Shown in pieces: positions 26,101 to 36,252 of a stretch of 64,000 nt of DNA; within the stretch, counting starts at the first letter, position 1, and every line of letters begins with the position of its first letter. The DNA is from Nautilus pompilius (taxonomy: Eukaryota > Mollusca > Cephalopoda > Nautilida > Nautilidae): contig JACATO010000589.1 in the NCBI GenBank assembly GCA_018389105.1, forward strand, positions 1,414,001-1,478,000, written 5' to 3'. Made by a program: the position numbers and the translations under genes. The notes below the pieces were generated by a model. It was not told the origin of the DNA. It did no database searches and worked only from the letters and a program-made list of their open reading frames with translations.

Positions 26101-26436
26101 AAAAGCCGTGCCACCTTTAGGGAGAAACTTTGATCTCTTAAGTCACAAAAGCGTCTTAGGGGTAGCATGAAAAACAGCAAAGTAAAATTAAATGTCTGGA
26201 ACTCTTGGTGGGATATTATTTCTTTTAGAATGGGTCATTCGAAAGTATGAAATACCGTTCTTGCTTTTGTTAATAAAAGAAAACCAACAATAGAAAACAA
26301 ATATGAGAAATATCTGCGATTTATGAATGTATTCGATTAATTTCATAGCAAATCCAGTTTATTCGGCGTATAGATTTTACACGACATTTGGTCTTTGTTC
26401 ACGCAGTAGTGCGTAATTACACAGTAACAGCATAAG
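23160..26436. other. AT-rich intergenic DNA
   Basis: No supported gene. A perfect CRE palindrome TGACGTCA occurs at 23408-23415, about the number expected by chance. A 61-codon minus-strand frame at 23874-24059 lacks motifs. Confidence 0.35.
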
Positions 26437-26673
26437 CTAAAGTACATAAACATCATGGACGTGCTTCTTCTTAGTTTCCAGAAAAGCCTGCCAACAAACA
26501 AAATCGCTCTGAATTGTGCCATTTCCTAAACTTTTCCAGAAAGAAGATACCAGTGAACCGTCTTCTTCGCTGATAACAGTTTTGAACCTATCGCCAAATA
26601 CGACACCGAAATCATAGAACAGTGATCTTGTAGGTTCAGATTCAAAAGAAGCATAAATTGTAGCGCTAGGAAG
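26437..26673 (-). CDS. Possible terminal exon of an unknown protein (no ATG)
   Basis: On the minus strand 78 codons are open from 26673 to a TAG at 26437, with codon use and base content distinctly less AT-rich than the surroundings. The product includes SATIYASFESEPTRSLFYDF, then GVVFGDRFKTVISEEDGSLV and SSFWKSLGNGTIQSDF, ending KKKHVHDVYVL. The 5' edge has in-phase CTTCCTAG, a possible acceptor. There is no ATG, so it could only be an internal or last exon or a transposon fragment. I recognise no domain. Confidence 0.25.
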   Translation of the reverse strand, partial: LPSATIYASFESEPTRSLFYDFGVVFGDRFKTVISEEDGSLVSSFWKSLGNGTIQSDFVCWQAFLETKKKHVHDVYVL

Positions 26674-28292
26674 CTATTTATGAAATAAATAGCAAAGATT
26701 GCGCTTATAAATAGAACTACTTTGTATTTGTATATTGAACGCGTAATTATATATTAAGTAGAATTAAAAATTACCTGGTAAATGTTTTAACTTATTATAA
26801 AATGAAGATTGCAGGATTTTAGTACTTAAAATAAAATTAAAATGCCATATTTGTTTATGCATAAAATTGGTACATTTTTTCACTTCCTTTTATGAAGACG
26901 TTAAGGTGAAAAGAGTTTTGTAAAAATACAAAAATGATCTGCTTGTGAAAATTTAAGTTAGTAAAAGTATATACATTAGAGAAACATTGGTCTTACAGTG
27001 CAAGAACAATATTTTATCAATACCAGCAATAGATACTTGTAATATACTTAGGCAGTTATTTAAAAACACAACATTGCGTTAGTTATAATAATACCGTGTG
27101 TACTTTCAAAACTGAATGATAATTACACAAAATAAGATAGTTCGTATTTAATATATTATTAGCAATGTTGAAAGATCAAAGTATTTTATCAAAATTGCAT
27201 CCTACCATTGTAAACATTAAGTATGTTTAGTCTGCTTGTAAAATAACAATAAATGATGTTTTTGTCATCAAACTGTTATTGCTCTTTTGTATATAGAGTC
27301 TACTAAGCCTTAATTCCAAACCATGTATTTCCCTGTATTACCGCTTAGATTAGCTTTTGAATTTAATGCAGTTTGTCGAGTCCACGCTTCTATCTTTCAT
27401 ACTGTAATATGTATGAAAATCTTTGCCTTTTGTGTTTTATCAAAGCTTTGCTATTAGATACTGCTTGATTGGATTTATAGATTCACTTAAGCTGTAATTT
27501 ATTTAAACCATAATAAAGAGATTGAAAGCTCCGTTGTAATAACCTATCAATATAGTGAATAAAATACAATATGCAAATGTATCATAAAAATAAAATTTAA
27601 AAAAGAGATGGAAAAGATGTTATTTTGCTGAAGGAAAGTTTTTTTTAATTATAAATAAATTCTGATAGATGTGTCTGCCTTCCGGTAGAATATTATTTAC
27701 TGCTGGCAAAGTCATTGGAAATCTAACATCCGGCTCAAGAACGGAGCGAGAGGGACTCACTTAGAAAATCCTGCTTAAGACAGACCAAGATCGTGAAAGA
27801 AGAAACATGCACTCGATAAGTACTTTTATTGATATTCCCTTCGTTTTGTTTATTTGCTTGTTTTCTTTTTAAAGCAAGTCGCTAAACTTGGTTCATACTG
27901 ATGGAAATCTGAAATAAAACTAGTAACGTTCTATAATTCAGAATTTGAACACACCAAAGTAGTAAATCTGGCCAAAATCATTGCGTCATATAAAATACTA
28001 CAGTTACTTTTTAACCCCTTACGATTCAGGTTGACAGAGTGGTCTCTCTTTCAGGTAAAAATGCGATGCAATTCTTCCACTTGCACACGGAAATCTTTCC
28101 GATATCCGCGGCCTGGAAAAAGATAAGAAACGGAGCGCGCGATTTGTCCGGAATTGAAACTGTTCTTAGAAGAAAACAATGAACCAATTTCATTCAGGCT
28201 GATAAAACAAACTTTCAGTCAGATATGCTTTTAACAAAGTAAGTAAATAGCTTATGGAACTGTAAAGAATGCAATTTTAAGTATGGAATAAC

Positions 28293-28293
<1 letters not shown>
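26674..28293. other. AT-rich intergenic DNA
   Basis: No gene is supported. A GC-richer islet with GGAGCGCGCGA lies near 28.05-28.17 kb. Confidence 0.4.
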
Positions 28294-28592
<299 letters not shown>

Positions 28593-30559
28593 TAGTTACT
28601 ATAGCATCAGTAGCATGTGCTACCAGAAAAAAACAAAAACAGTTAAAATTCTACGGGTGCAGTTTTAGTTGACATAATGAAAAGCCATATTATCTAAATA
28701 ATAAATGAATAAAATGAACTTCAGCATGAAATTTAAGGTAAAGAGGAACTAATCTCATTAGCTCAATACAATAAAATAGATACAGAATTCAGTTTGCAAA
28801 GTTTATAAAGAAAATTTCTGGTTCTTTGTCAAACCTGTTTTTTTTTTTGTTTTCGAAAAACAAAATTAATAACATTGCGCAAATATCATGCGGAATAATA
28901 GGAGTGTCAATAAACGAGATCATACCATGGCTATAAACCTCTAATGTGAATAATGCGAATGTTGTACATTTATCCATCAGAAATGAGAAAAAAAAACTGT
29001 GCATATATCGTTCGGATACCTGCAATACAGCAATACATGTGCTGAAGTTGACCAGTATTATTATTATATTTATTATCCTTGAAACATTCAGAAGAATAAA
29101 TGTGTCTAATATGTGTACAAAAGACGAAATTAAGCCAAATTAAATTGATTAACGCTGAGATAATAGCGTGTACAAGAGTTTATTAGTGAAAAAGTGAAGC
29201 AACGTTAAAATAACAAAGTGTTTTATCTTTAAGTTTAAACGATTTGGTAACAGAGAAAATGAAAAGAAATTATAATAACTTAAATATTAAACAAAAGCGA
29301 AACTATAGTTTTGAATATCTGTAAATCACTAAATAATTCGAATTGGGCAACCAAATTTTTGTACCTTTTGGAGACCATACCGAATACTCGTTGGTTTTTA
29401 ATCTGAGAACAAATTATTGTAAACATCAGATATAATATTGTTATCGGTTTTTAAAGAAAATACATATCTTTGCAGACGTCTTCCAAAAGTCTTGGCAAAC
29501 GTAAGCACAGATTTATTTATAGATTAAAATGTCTTGATATCAGAACTAATAAAAAAAATACTTAAAAATTAATCCCAATGGTAGTAAGGACGATAACAAC
29601 AGCTGAGAGTATTAAAACGATGGATTTCTTTTAAAATTGTTTTTTTATATCGATGAAAGCGTCGTTAGATAAGTATTTCATACTATAACAACAGGTGAAA
29701 ATAGATCTGATTATCAAAAATAATTCAGTTTCTTTGCATATAATTTCTTAATTAAAAAAGTCTACCAAAGTTCAATTTATTAAAAACAATAAAAAACTTA
29801 AGAAAAAGAGATAAAACAATTCAGTTCGCTCAAGCTCAAAATATAATCCGAACAATTTAAAATGACTTTTGTCGGGCATAACAAGTGAATATTTCTATTA
29901 GATTTATCGATAAACTGTACACTTTTCATATACAGAGATTTTATCAAACGGATTATTATCATACGTTTTAGATGTAAGCCAATGGGAAAGAACTTTGCAT
30001 CACCCGAGAATTTTTCTAATAAGTCAAATTAAACTTGCTGAATTGGCATGATGGCGTTAGGTAACTTATTGAAGTGACTACCGCTTTGTATTTTTCTTGT
30101 AGTTAATGAAAGAAAATGACCAGGATTGAACAATGAAACCTTTTGAAGTCTATCCTGAAAATACGTGATTTTCGTAAACACCCTATAAATTTTGTCGTAT
30201 GCTCCGTTAATCAGAAGTATTTAAAAAAACTGACATTCAGAAATGATCAAGCGTAAAGTATCAAGTTATGAAATGATTTGAGTGTACATCTTATTATTGT
30301 TATTTATAGAGTAATGCAAAATTCTTGTCCATGGCTGTGTGTAAAATGTCTGACTAGTTTTTACTATACGTTTAACGTATAATTTATGTAGATGTGAGGA
30401 AAACTGATAAATCACACAACAACTGGAATTTCTAATATTTCTCTGCCAAAGGACAAAGAAAAGTATTTCTAAGATTCTGTTTTATTTATTTGAAATATAT
30501 CGCTGAGACTATATGAACAGGTTTTTAAAATTTTTAAATGTTGTTTTATATTGAAATAA
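28593..30559. other. AT-rich intergenic DNA
   Basis: Short overlapping frames at 28789-29143 on both strands have no motif. Nothing else is supported. Confidence 0.4.
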
Positions 30560-30830
30560 AGAGGTTCGGGTACCGTGGTTAGTCCACCAGATATCCAGGG
30601 CTGAGCTTCTGAGTTCGGTCCCTGAACGGCTCGGTTTGGCTTATCTCTTTGGCGTGGTTTCTTCTGGTTCTTTACCAGTCAGTCACACGAATTTACTTCA
30701 GCCATTCCAGTTTTCCTCCCATATCTATAAATGAAGAGTTCTAGTAAGGATTTCTCTGCCAAAGTCGGAAGTGCAGCGGCGCTCATGGCGCTGTATGGAC
30801 AACTCTGTCTGGCGAAAAACCTCGGAACCG
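30560..30830 (+). mobile_element. tRNA-headed SINE-like repeat (copy 2)
   Basis: The head has an A-box-like TACCGTGGTTAGTCCACC (30571-30588) and, about 23 bases further on, a B-box-like GAGTTCGGTCCCTG (30611-30624), the layout of an internal RNA polymerase III promoter. The 3' part, CCAGTTTTCCTCCCATATCT then ATAAATGAAGAGTTCTAG (30707-30745), is shared with copies at 21.95 kb and 49.1 kb. The head, middle and tail together support a SINE; ends and target duplications were not fixed. Confidence 0.6.
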
Positions 30831-31690
30831 CGCCTTATTACCAGGATTTTCTCCATTGTAAAGAGGTAATTTCCGTTACAGATACTGGCGTGTGAAACAA
30901 AAAGTGAAGAACATTTATTCGCAAAATAAAGCAGTTTTTCTGTTTCAAAAATGAGAATAAATATCGCAATTAACAAGTTTTAATAAGAAACTTTCCATTA
31001 AAATCTAAAAAAACTTTTAAAATCAATTTCTTAAAGCTGTTACACCTGAAATTAGGTTGCTAAAATATTATTATTAGAGTCGTTTTCTTTTTTCTTTCTT
31101 CATTCTTTCTCTTTTCTGTCCCAGACGGTTTCGTACCGATTTTCACCACATGTTAGCTCCGCTTTTTATTTCAGCTTTTAATCAGAAAAGTTACACGGTA
31201 CTTATATTTCCTGCTAATGTCCAGCTATTTTTTACTGTAAAGTTGCTGGACATGTTAACCGGCGTAATATGTGATCCTCCCACTTCCAAAAATAATCATT
31301 TTATTATTGACTGGTTAAGTGTACGAAAGCAGATTTAAGAAAACTAAACTACAAATACACCAATATAAAAATTCACAGAACCGAGTTTTTGAAAAAGGGA
31401 TCGACTGATTACTAATCGAGTGATTGAGTGAGTTACACCCCTTGCGCACTCTCTAGTTAACGACCGAAGCAGTGCAACGGAGATCAGATAATTCAGTGCG
31501 CGCAGCATGCTGGGTGCTCGCCGTCAAGTTCGATGTTTTAATTTTACTTACAATATTACTAGAGATCCCCCGTCTCTTTAAAACTTTCAAAATTCAAACA
31601 AAGAAACATTACAATAAACTCGGACATCACGATTGTAGCTGTACGACGCTCATGCTGTCTCTACACTGACGTTGGTCACCCTTAACTGAG
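30831..31690. other. AT-rich DNA upstream of the GPCR exon
   Basis: No TM1-TM2 exon of the receptor was recognised here. Short frames at 30725-30976 (-) and 31150-31338 (+) lack motifs. Confidence 0.35.
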
Positions 31691-31704
31691 CCACTAGATG
31701 GCAG
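31691..31704 (+). promoter_or_regulatory. CTCF-type consensus site
   Basis: CCACTAGATGGCAG matches every position of the classical CTCF core (CCASYAGRKGGCRS). It lies about 310 bases upstream of the first GPCR exon seen. Related but weaker matches occur at 33103-33116 (CCGCTAGAGGGAAG), near 41495-41510 (inverted, TCTCTAGTGG) and at 58539-58552 (CTGTCAGATGGCGC). Binding is inferred from sequence only. Confidence 0.4.
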
Positions 31705-32015
31705 TAGCATTTGCTTGTGGACAGTTTCTTAATACGCTGATAAAGAAACACTGGCAAAACAAACCAGTGGTCATTGTCACACAATACGTTAAGCCATTGC
31801 CAAAAGTTCACGGGAACACGTCAGGGTTTATAGATGGAGAACGCATACCTTTAGTGTTGTCAACTTTTCGTAATAGTGAACCTGAAAATGCACATTCTTT
31901 TCCACTTTATTATAAAAAGGTTTTTATTACTAAATTTATTATATAAAAAGAAGAAAATCTAAGAGAAATGTATAAAGTCTGGAATAGTAATCGACTGACG
32001 TTCTTTTTTCTTCAG
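31705..32015. other. Intron sequence before the TM3 exon
   Basis: Ends in a strong polypyrimidine tract and acceptor, TTCTTTTTTCTTCAG (32001-32015). The 82-codon frame at 31698-31946 shows no receptor features. Confidence 0.5.
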
Positions 32016-32137
32016 TGTGCGGCTTTCTTTACGTTCACCTGGTCATTTGGGAAATTCCTGTGCAAGTTCGTACATTACATGCAGAACGTGTCTATGATTT
32101 GCTCCGTGATGACTCTGACCGCTATGAGCATAGAAAG
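32016..32137 (+). CDS. Class A peptide-type GPCR, internal exon (ECL1-TM3)
   Basis: This exon encodes part of a seven-transmembrane neuropeptide or hormone receptor of the plasma membrane. It is flanked by a strong acceptor (TTTTTTCTTCAG) and a consensus donor (AAG|GTAAGT at 32138). The 122 bases give 40 codons plus two bases. They read a W-x-FG first-extracellular-loop motif (TWSFGKFLC), the conserved disulfide Cys 3.25 at residue 16, the TM3 run KFVHYMQNVSMICSV and TLTAMSIE. The last two bases (AG) need a G from the next exon to make Arg 3.50 of the E-R-Y motif. The exon at 63626 supplies exactly that, and C3.25 to R3.50 is then 25 residues, as it should be. By eye the joined segment shares features with TRH/ETH-type and kisspeptin/galanin-type receptors, but I cannot name the ligand. 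The larger open frame over this region is a different frame and is a shadow. Confidence 0.9.
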
Positions 32138-33059
32138 GTAAGTAGCCCTGCTGACTTCCTTGTATTTTATTGTCTTTTTATGCAGTACCTAGGCATTTGT
32201 GTCCACAATACATTTGCTACAAATGCTCCAGGAAGAAACACTTAGAAGGGAAATTAGCTGGACATTGCTGGTCGGTGTCTTGAATACCTACAAGGTGAGA
32301 GCGACTTAGGTCTGTACTAGGTGGCTAATCAGGGAATGAACTCCATGGAGGAATTTACCGCTAGAAAACTCCGCTTAAACTGTCTGATCCCAAACTATCA
32401 CGTGTCAAGGCATCATTATTTATCTCCAAAAAACGATATATGTGACATTTGTAGTGTTACGAAGAAATTTTATTTTCTAATTCTTAAGCGCGAAGCTGTC
32501 CCGATAAATAATATTAATTACCATCATGTGGTTTATCCGACACGACTGACGAAATACGAGACGAGTCTATTTGAGAAAATCTATTTAAACACCGCTTTTC
32601 TAAAGGACAAGCAACTTTTTGCTTTGTTTTTTTGAATGCGCTGTTCAACATGGCAAACTGTTATTTCAATAGTTTGCCGATTAAACATTTTATTTAATAC
32701 ATACATTTATGCACAAGACCTTAACTTGCGATTAACGAGCATAAAAGCTCAAATGCCAAACAGACAGTGAATAGACATTGGGAGAACGGCTGAGTAAAAG
32801 TGACGTCACAGCCTGTTATCAACATCTTTCGAACAGCTGACCTTCCCTTAGAATCTCTGACATCGGATTCCTGATTCAAAACCTTTTGGCTCTGTGCTGA
32901 AATAAACGAGTACCATTTGTTTTGCTGTTTGTTTTTTATGCAGAACTTCAGATTTAAAAGAAAACAACTCCGGCAGGTTTTCCGGTAATAACCACGCGAC
33001 ATGAATGACAGTATCAACAGCTTAACCGCTGATGCTGTATTTTGTACACCGGTGTCTAC
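32138..33059. other. Intron start, no separate gene supported
   Basis: Open frames at 32321-32635 (+, 104 codons) and 32721-33071 (-, 116 codons) have no recognisable domain. The latter begins right beside the promoter-like GC cluster at 33.1 kb. A perfect CRE (TGACGTCA) sits at 32801-32808. Confidence 0.35.
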
Positions 33060-33310
33060 AACGGAGGACAAGGCTGGTGAGGAAACGTAGTGTCTCGGTT
33101 GTCCGCTAGAGGGAAGTGTCTATCCCGCGCGAAAGGCCGGCACTTCCGACTTCGGCAGGGTAATCCCCACCAATGCTCTTTATTGTTTAGATACGGGAAG
33201 AAGGGGGAGGAAATCCATTCCGAGGAGATACGACAAACCAAGCGGAACCTGATTGGGCCACCGGAAGTGCTTTCACCTGCCTATAGATGCCGCTCGTACA
33301 TCGAGCAAGA
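33060..33310. promoter_or_regulatory. GC-rich, promoter-like transcription-factor site cluster
   Basis: A GC- and CpG-rich islet of about 250 bases in AT-rich DNA. It holds, in order, a CTCF-like CCGCTAGAGGGAAG (33103-33116), an E2F-type TCCCGCGCGAAA (33123-33134), an inverted ETS site CACTTCCG (33141-33148), a reverse CCAAT box ATTGG (33252-33256) and a forward ETS/GABP site CCGGAAGTG (33261-33269). Facing ETS sites with a CCAAT box resemble a TATA-less, possibly bidirectional promoter. It could serve an alternative or nested transcript within the receptor intron, or be a fragment of an unknown repeat. Confidence 0.35.
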
Positions 33311-33948
33311 GGCCGTTTCAGTCTATCTTTAATGGTTACATTAAAAAATAAAAGTACAACCTTTATACAGAATTTACATGTTCAACATCCATTCAGATGT
33401 AATATTTAACAATTACTACTTAAATAGGGCGCTTCATGTCACTAATTAAAACATTTCTTGCCTAACTATCTGGTTTATCGAAAAACTGAAAATAGTTAAT
33501 GCTGTCCTTAAGTATCTGCTGGATAAAAGAGAAAGAAAGTCCGTTGTCAGCGGAAAAGGAAAAGAAAAATCGAATATTAATTTCTTTAAATTGTCAGATA
33601 ATCGATAAGGTTAGTATAAAAGACGTTAGTATTTCTTTCATGGTTAATTAAAATAAAAGATATTAAAAGGCCGGTCAGAAGTGGAAAGACAAGCAAGCGT
33701 CTGTTTTTCTCTAAATGTAGAATAAATTCTCCCGTAATATATATTTATATATTGTAGAAGATGCTCTACTCGTCATGTGTACACAGGTCTCTGTGATTCA
33801 CCGCAGCTTACATTTATATAGGTGCGAAGACAGGCCTAGTCTGGGAACTATTGTGTTTCTTAAGAAGTAACCGAAATATTTAGTTTGTTTTTAACGAATC
33901 TTTGCGAGAACCTCCACTGTAAATTTCTGAAGGATACACGAGCATGAA

Positions 33949-34413
33949 ATGGAGCAGATTCAGATGAATGTTTGCGCTGTACACTATGCAAGCAATCTGA
34001 TGTGTTACAGCATCAACATATTGTACTTGTACTGTGTATTGTCACATTTTTCGTTATCAATAGATTCTAGTTACTTTTGCCATCCCTCTGCGCTGTACCT
34101 GATTGTAACAATTAGAAAAAAAATAATAACAGTTCCCAATACACTAAATTTCTCTTATTTAACATGGCGCATGAAAAGACAGAGAATTTTTCTGCGTCAC
34201 TTCAGCTGGCTACTGCTAAAGCGCGTCACTAATGCGGATTTAACCCTTTCATTTTATTCATTACCATGTGTCAAACAACCAACCATCCAACGAACCACTG
34301 AAATAAAATATTTAGGCCGCATCAGCTCGTGGCGTCACCTGGTAACGATTGACTTTTTAAAAACTTCTTCGAAGCATTTTAGCGAGGAGAGAGCAAAGAA
34401 AAGACTTCGTTAG
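33949..34413 (+). CDS. Hypothetical open frame, 154 codons
   Basis: An uninterrupted ATG-started frame with two hydrophobic stretches near the N-terminus and a basic C-terminus (FSEERAKKRLR). No domain, homologue, signal peptide in the usual place or splice context is evident, and base composition is only slightly less AT-rich than the flanks. A frame of this length is borderline for chance in this window. Confidence 0.15.
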   Translation: MEQIQMNVCAVHYASNLMCYSINILYLYCVLSHFSLSIDSSYFCHPSALYLIVTIRKKIITVPNTLNFSYLTWRMKRQRIFLRHFSWLLLKRVTNADLTLSFYSLPCVKQPTIQRTTEIKYLGRISSWRHLVTIDFLKTSSKHFSEERAKKRLR

Positions 34414-36123
34414 GCGTCAGTTTTGAGGGAGATTACCGTTTATCACTGGTCAGGGTGCACTATTTTATTATTAGCTCTGCTTATATATTTATGGGTGATG
34501 ATTTAAAAGCCCATTTAAAAGTGATATATTTTACGATAATTACCCTTATAATACGGGCCACCAAGGTAGATGGCCAATTTTTGGTAATGTACAAGAGCGA
34601 AGGATTGTGGTAACCAAATTATTTCACTGCTTCGCCAATGTCATGAACGTTTGCCTTTTTCACCGCATGCGAAGTCAGCCTTGCCTGCCAAAGCTCCAGT
34701 GAACCCCAGCCTTTCACATCTTTTAAAGTACTAGGTGGTTCGCTCAGTGGAAGCTACCGGTGAGAGATTTAAATAAAGGCGTCGGCCTTTTCTGATGGAA
34801 AAATAGATATTGGACATTTTCTTGAATAATAGCGGTTTGTAGTCTCACAGATGAGTCGGGGATTTACTAAATCACATAATAACTGGATGGACATCGGTTC
34901 GAGAAGAAAAGGTTAGAAGGGTTTTTGAATGTGTCTAATCACATAAAGCACCGCGTAGTTTTTGAAATGCTGTTAACAAGTTTTTGATATGGAAGTAAAA
35001 TAAACAGATGTCTGAATACCGACTTTTATATATCCAGAATACGCTACAACTGGCCAGACTTTCAAGCAAGTTGCAGCTTAGAAATGTGGAATGGATAGAA
35101 TTTGACTTGATTGGATCTCACAGAGCTGACAATGAACTTCATTATTCACTCATTGGAGAGTTCTAGCCAATTTGCACCAGCAATTCAATGAATGCCGAAA
35201 CCTTTGCGTCAAACCAGAATTCTGTCTCTATTAATAATCTAATATATTTCAATCTTAAATATCTACAAGTTCTACACGGTGCAATAAGTTCTCTTACCAA
35301 ATAGTAAAAAATGACTTTTCGACCAATGATTGTACATATTGAGGTTGTTTAAATTATTCCGGAAAATTTTTTTTTTATAAAAATTAAACATCTGATAGGC
35401 AATTAATTATTTAATTTTATAGTGACATTTTATTAGTAAACTACTGATGTTGTTCACGTTGATGTTTCACATTCTAATGTCTCTCAGTAAATAATATTAT
35501 TTGACTTAATAATATTTTTACCAGTTAGAAAGTTTGTTTTTCAAATTAAGTGCATTACCAGTTTAGTAAAGTATTTGGTTCAGATTAGTTTAATTTGAAA
35601 TGCCTGTTACTTTCCTTTTATACTCTTTATACTGTTGCAGTTCTGTTCATAAAATATTAACATTAAGCCAAGCTGAAATTTGAGATCTGTGACTCCTATT
35701 ATTTATGATCCTAGAAAGTCACAGATAATTTGACTATATCCACATCCGTAATACTCTTAGTTATTTTTGTGAAATCCCACATATTTCTTCTAGAAGATCT
35801 AATACCTCAAAAGTAGATAAATCTAACAAAATATCGGAGTTTTAAAGAATAATGTAAAATCTTGACTTGTGGATTGAATAATGAAAATGGAAACTGTAAA
35901 ACATTATGCATCTAAGGATTATATTTAATAATTAGTCTAACGTATTCTATAAAAATAGGATATCACACCTAATCAGTAATTTAATCTATTGTTTAAGAAA
36001 AGAGCCTCATAATTAATAGAAGTACATTATTCGCATTCCATGCTCTAAACTATGTGCACATCGCTTTAATTTTTCGAACGTGTAACGTTTTAATCTAAAA
36101 CTTTTTCCCGGACTTATACTCAG
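34414..36123. other. Intronic AT-rich DNA
   Basis: No gene or known repeat was recognised. Confidence 0.4.
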
Positions 36124-36252
36124 GAATGACGGCTCTTACTGGCACTTTACGCTGCACGTGAAGGCAAATGATAAATCGATTCTGTCAGTTACTCCAGAAA
36201 AATTAAACATTACGACTCTGGAGCAGAGAAAATCTTTCAATAACATTGAGCT
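36124..36252 (+). CDS. Candidate internal exon, 129 bp, phase 2/2
   Basis: A strong acceptor (CTTTTTCCCGGACTTATACTCAG, ending 36123) is followed by 129 bases and a consensus donor GTAAGT at 36253. A second good donor, CAG|GTAAGT, lies 10 bases further on. One frame is open throughout: NDGSYWHFTLHVKANDKSIL, then SVTPEKLNITTLEQRKSF and NNIE. The other two frames stop early. The exon starts and ends in phase 2, like the receptor intron it lies in, so it could be skipped or included without a frameshift. Inclusion would put 43 residues into the E-R-Y motif and should destroy signalling, so it more likely belongs to another gene or is a poison or decoy exon. No domain is recognised. Confidence 0.35.

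Noticed and set aside
32015..32245. Open frame reading VRTLHAERVYDLLRDDSDRYEHRK over the TM3 exon
   Set aside because: It is the wrong frame of a real exon: the +1 frame carries the receptor motifs and runs into the donor in the right phase.
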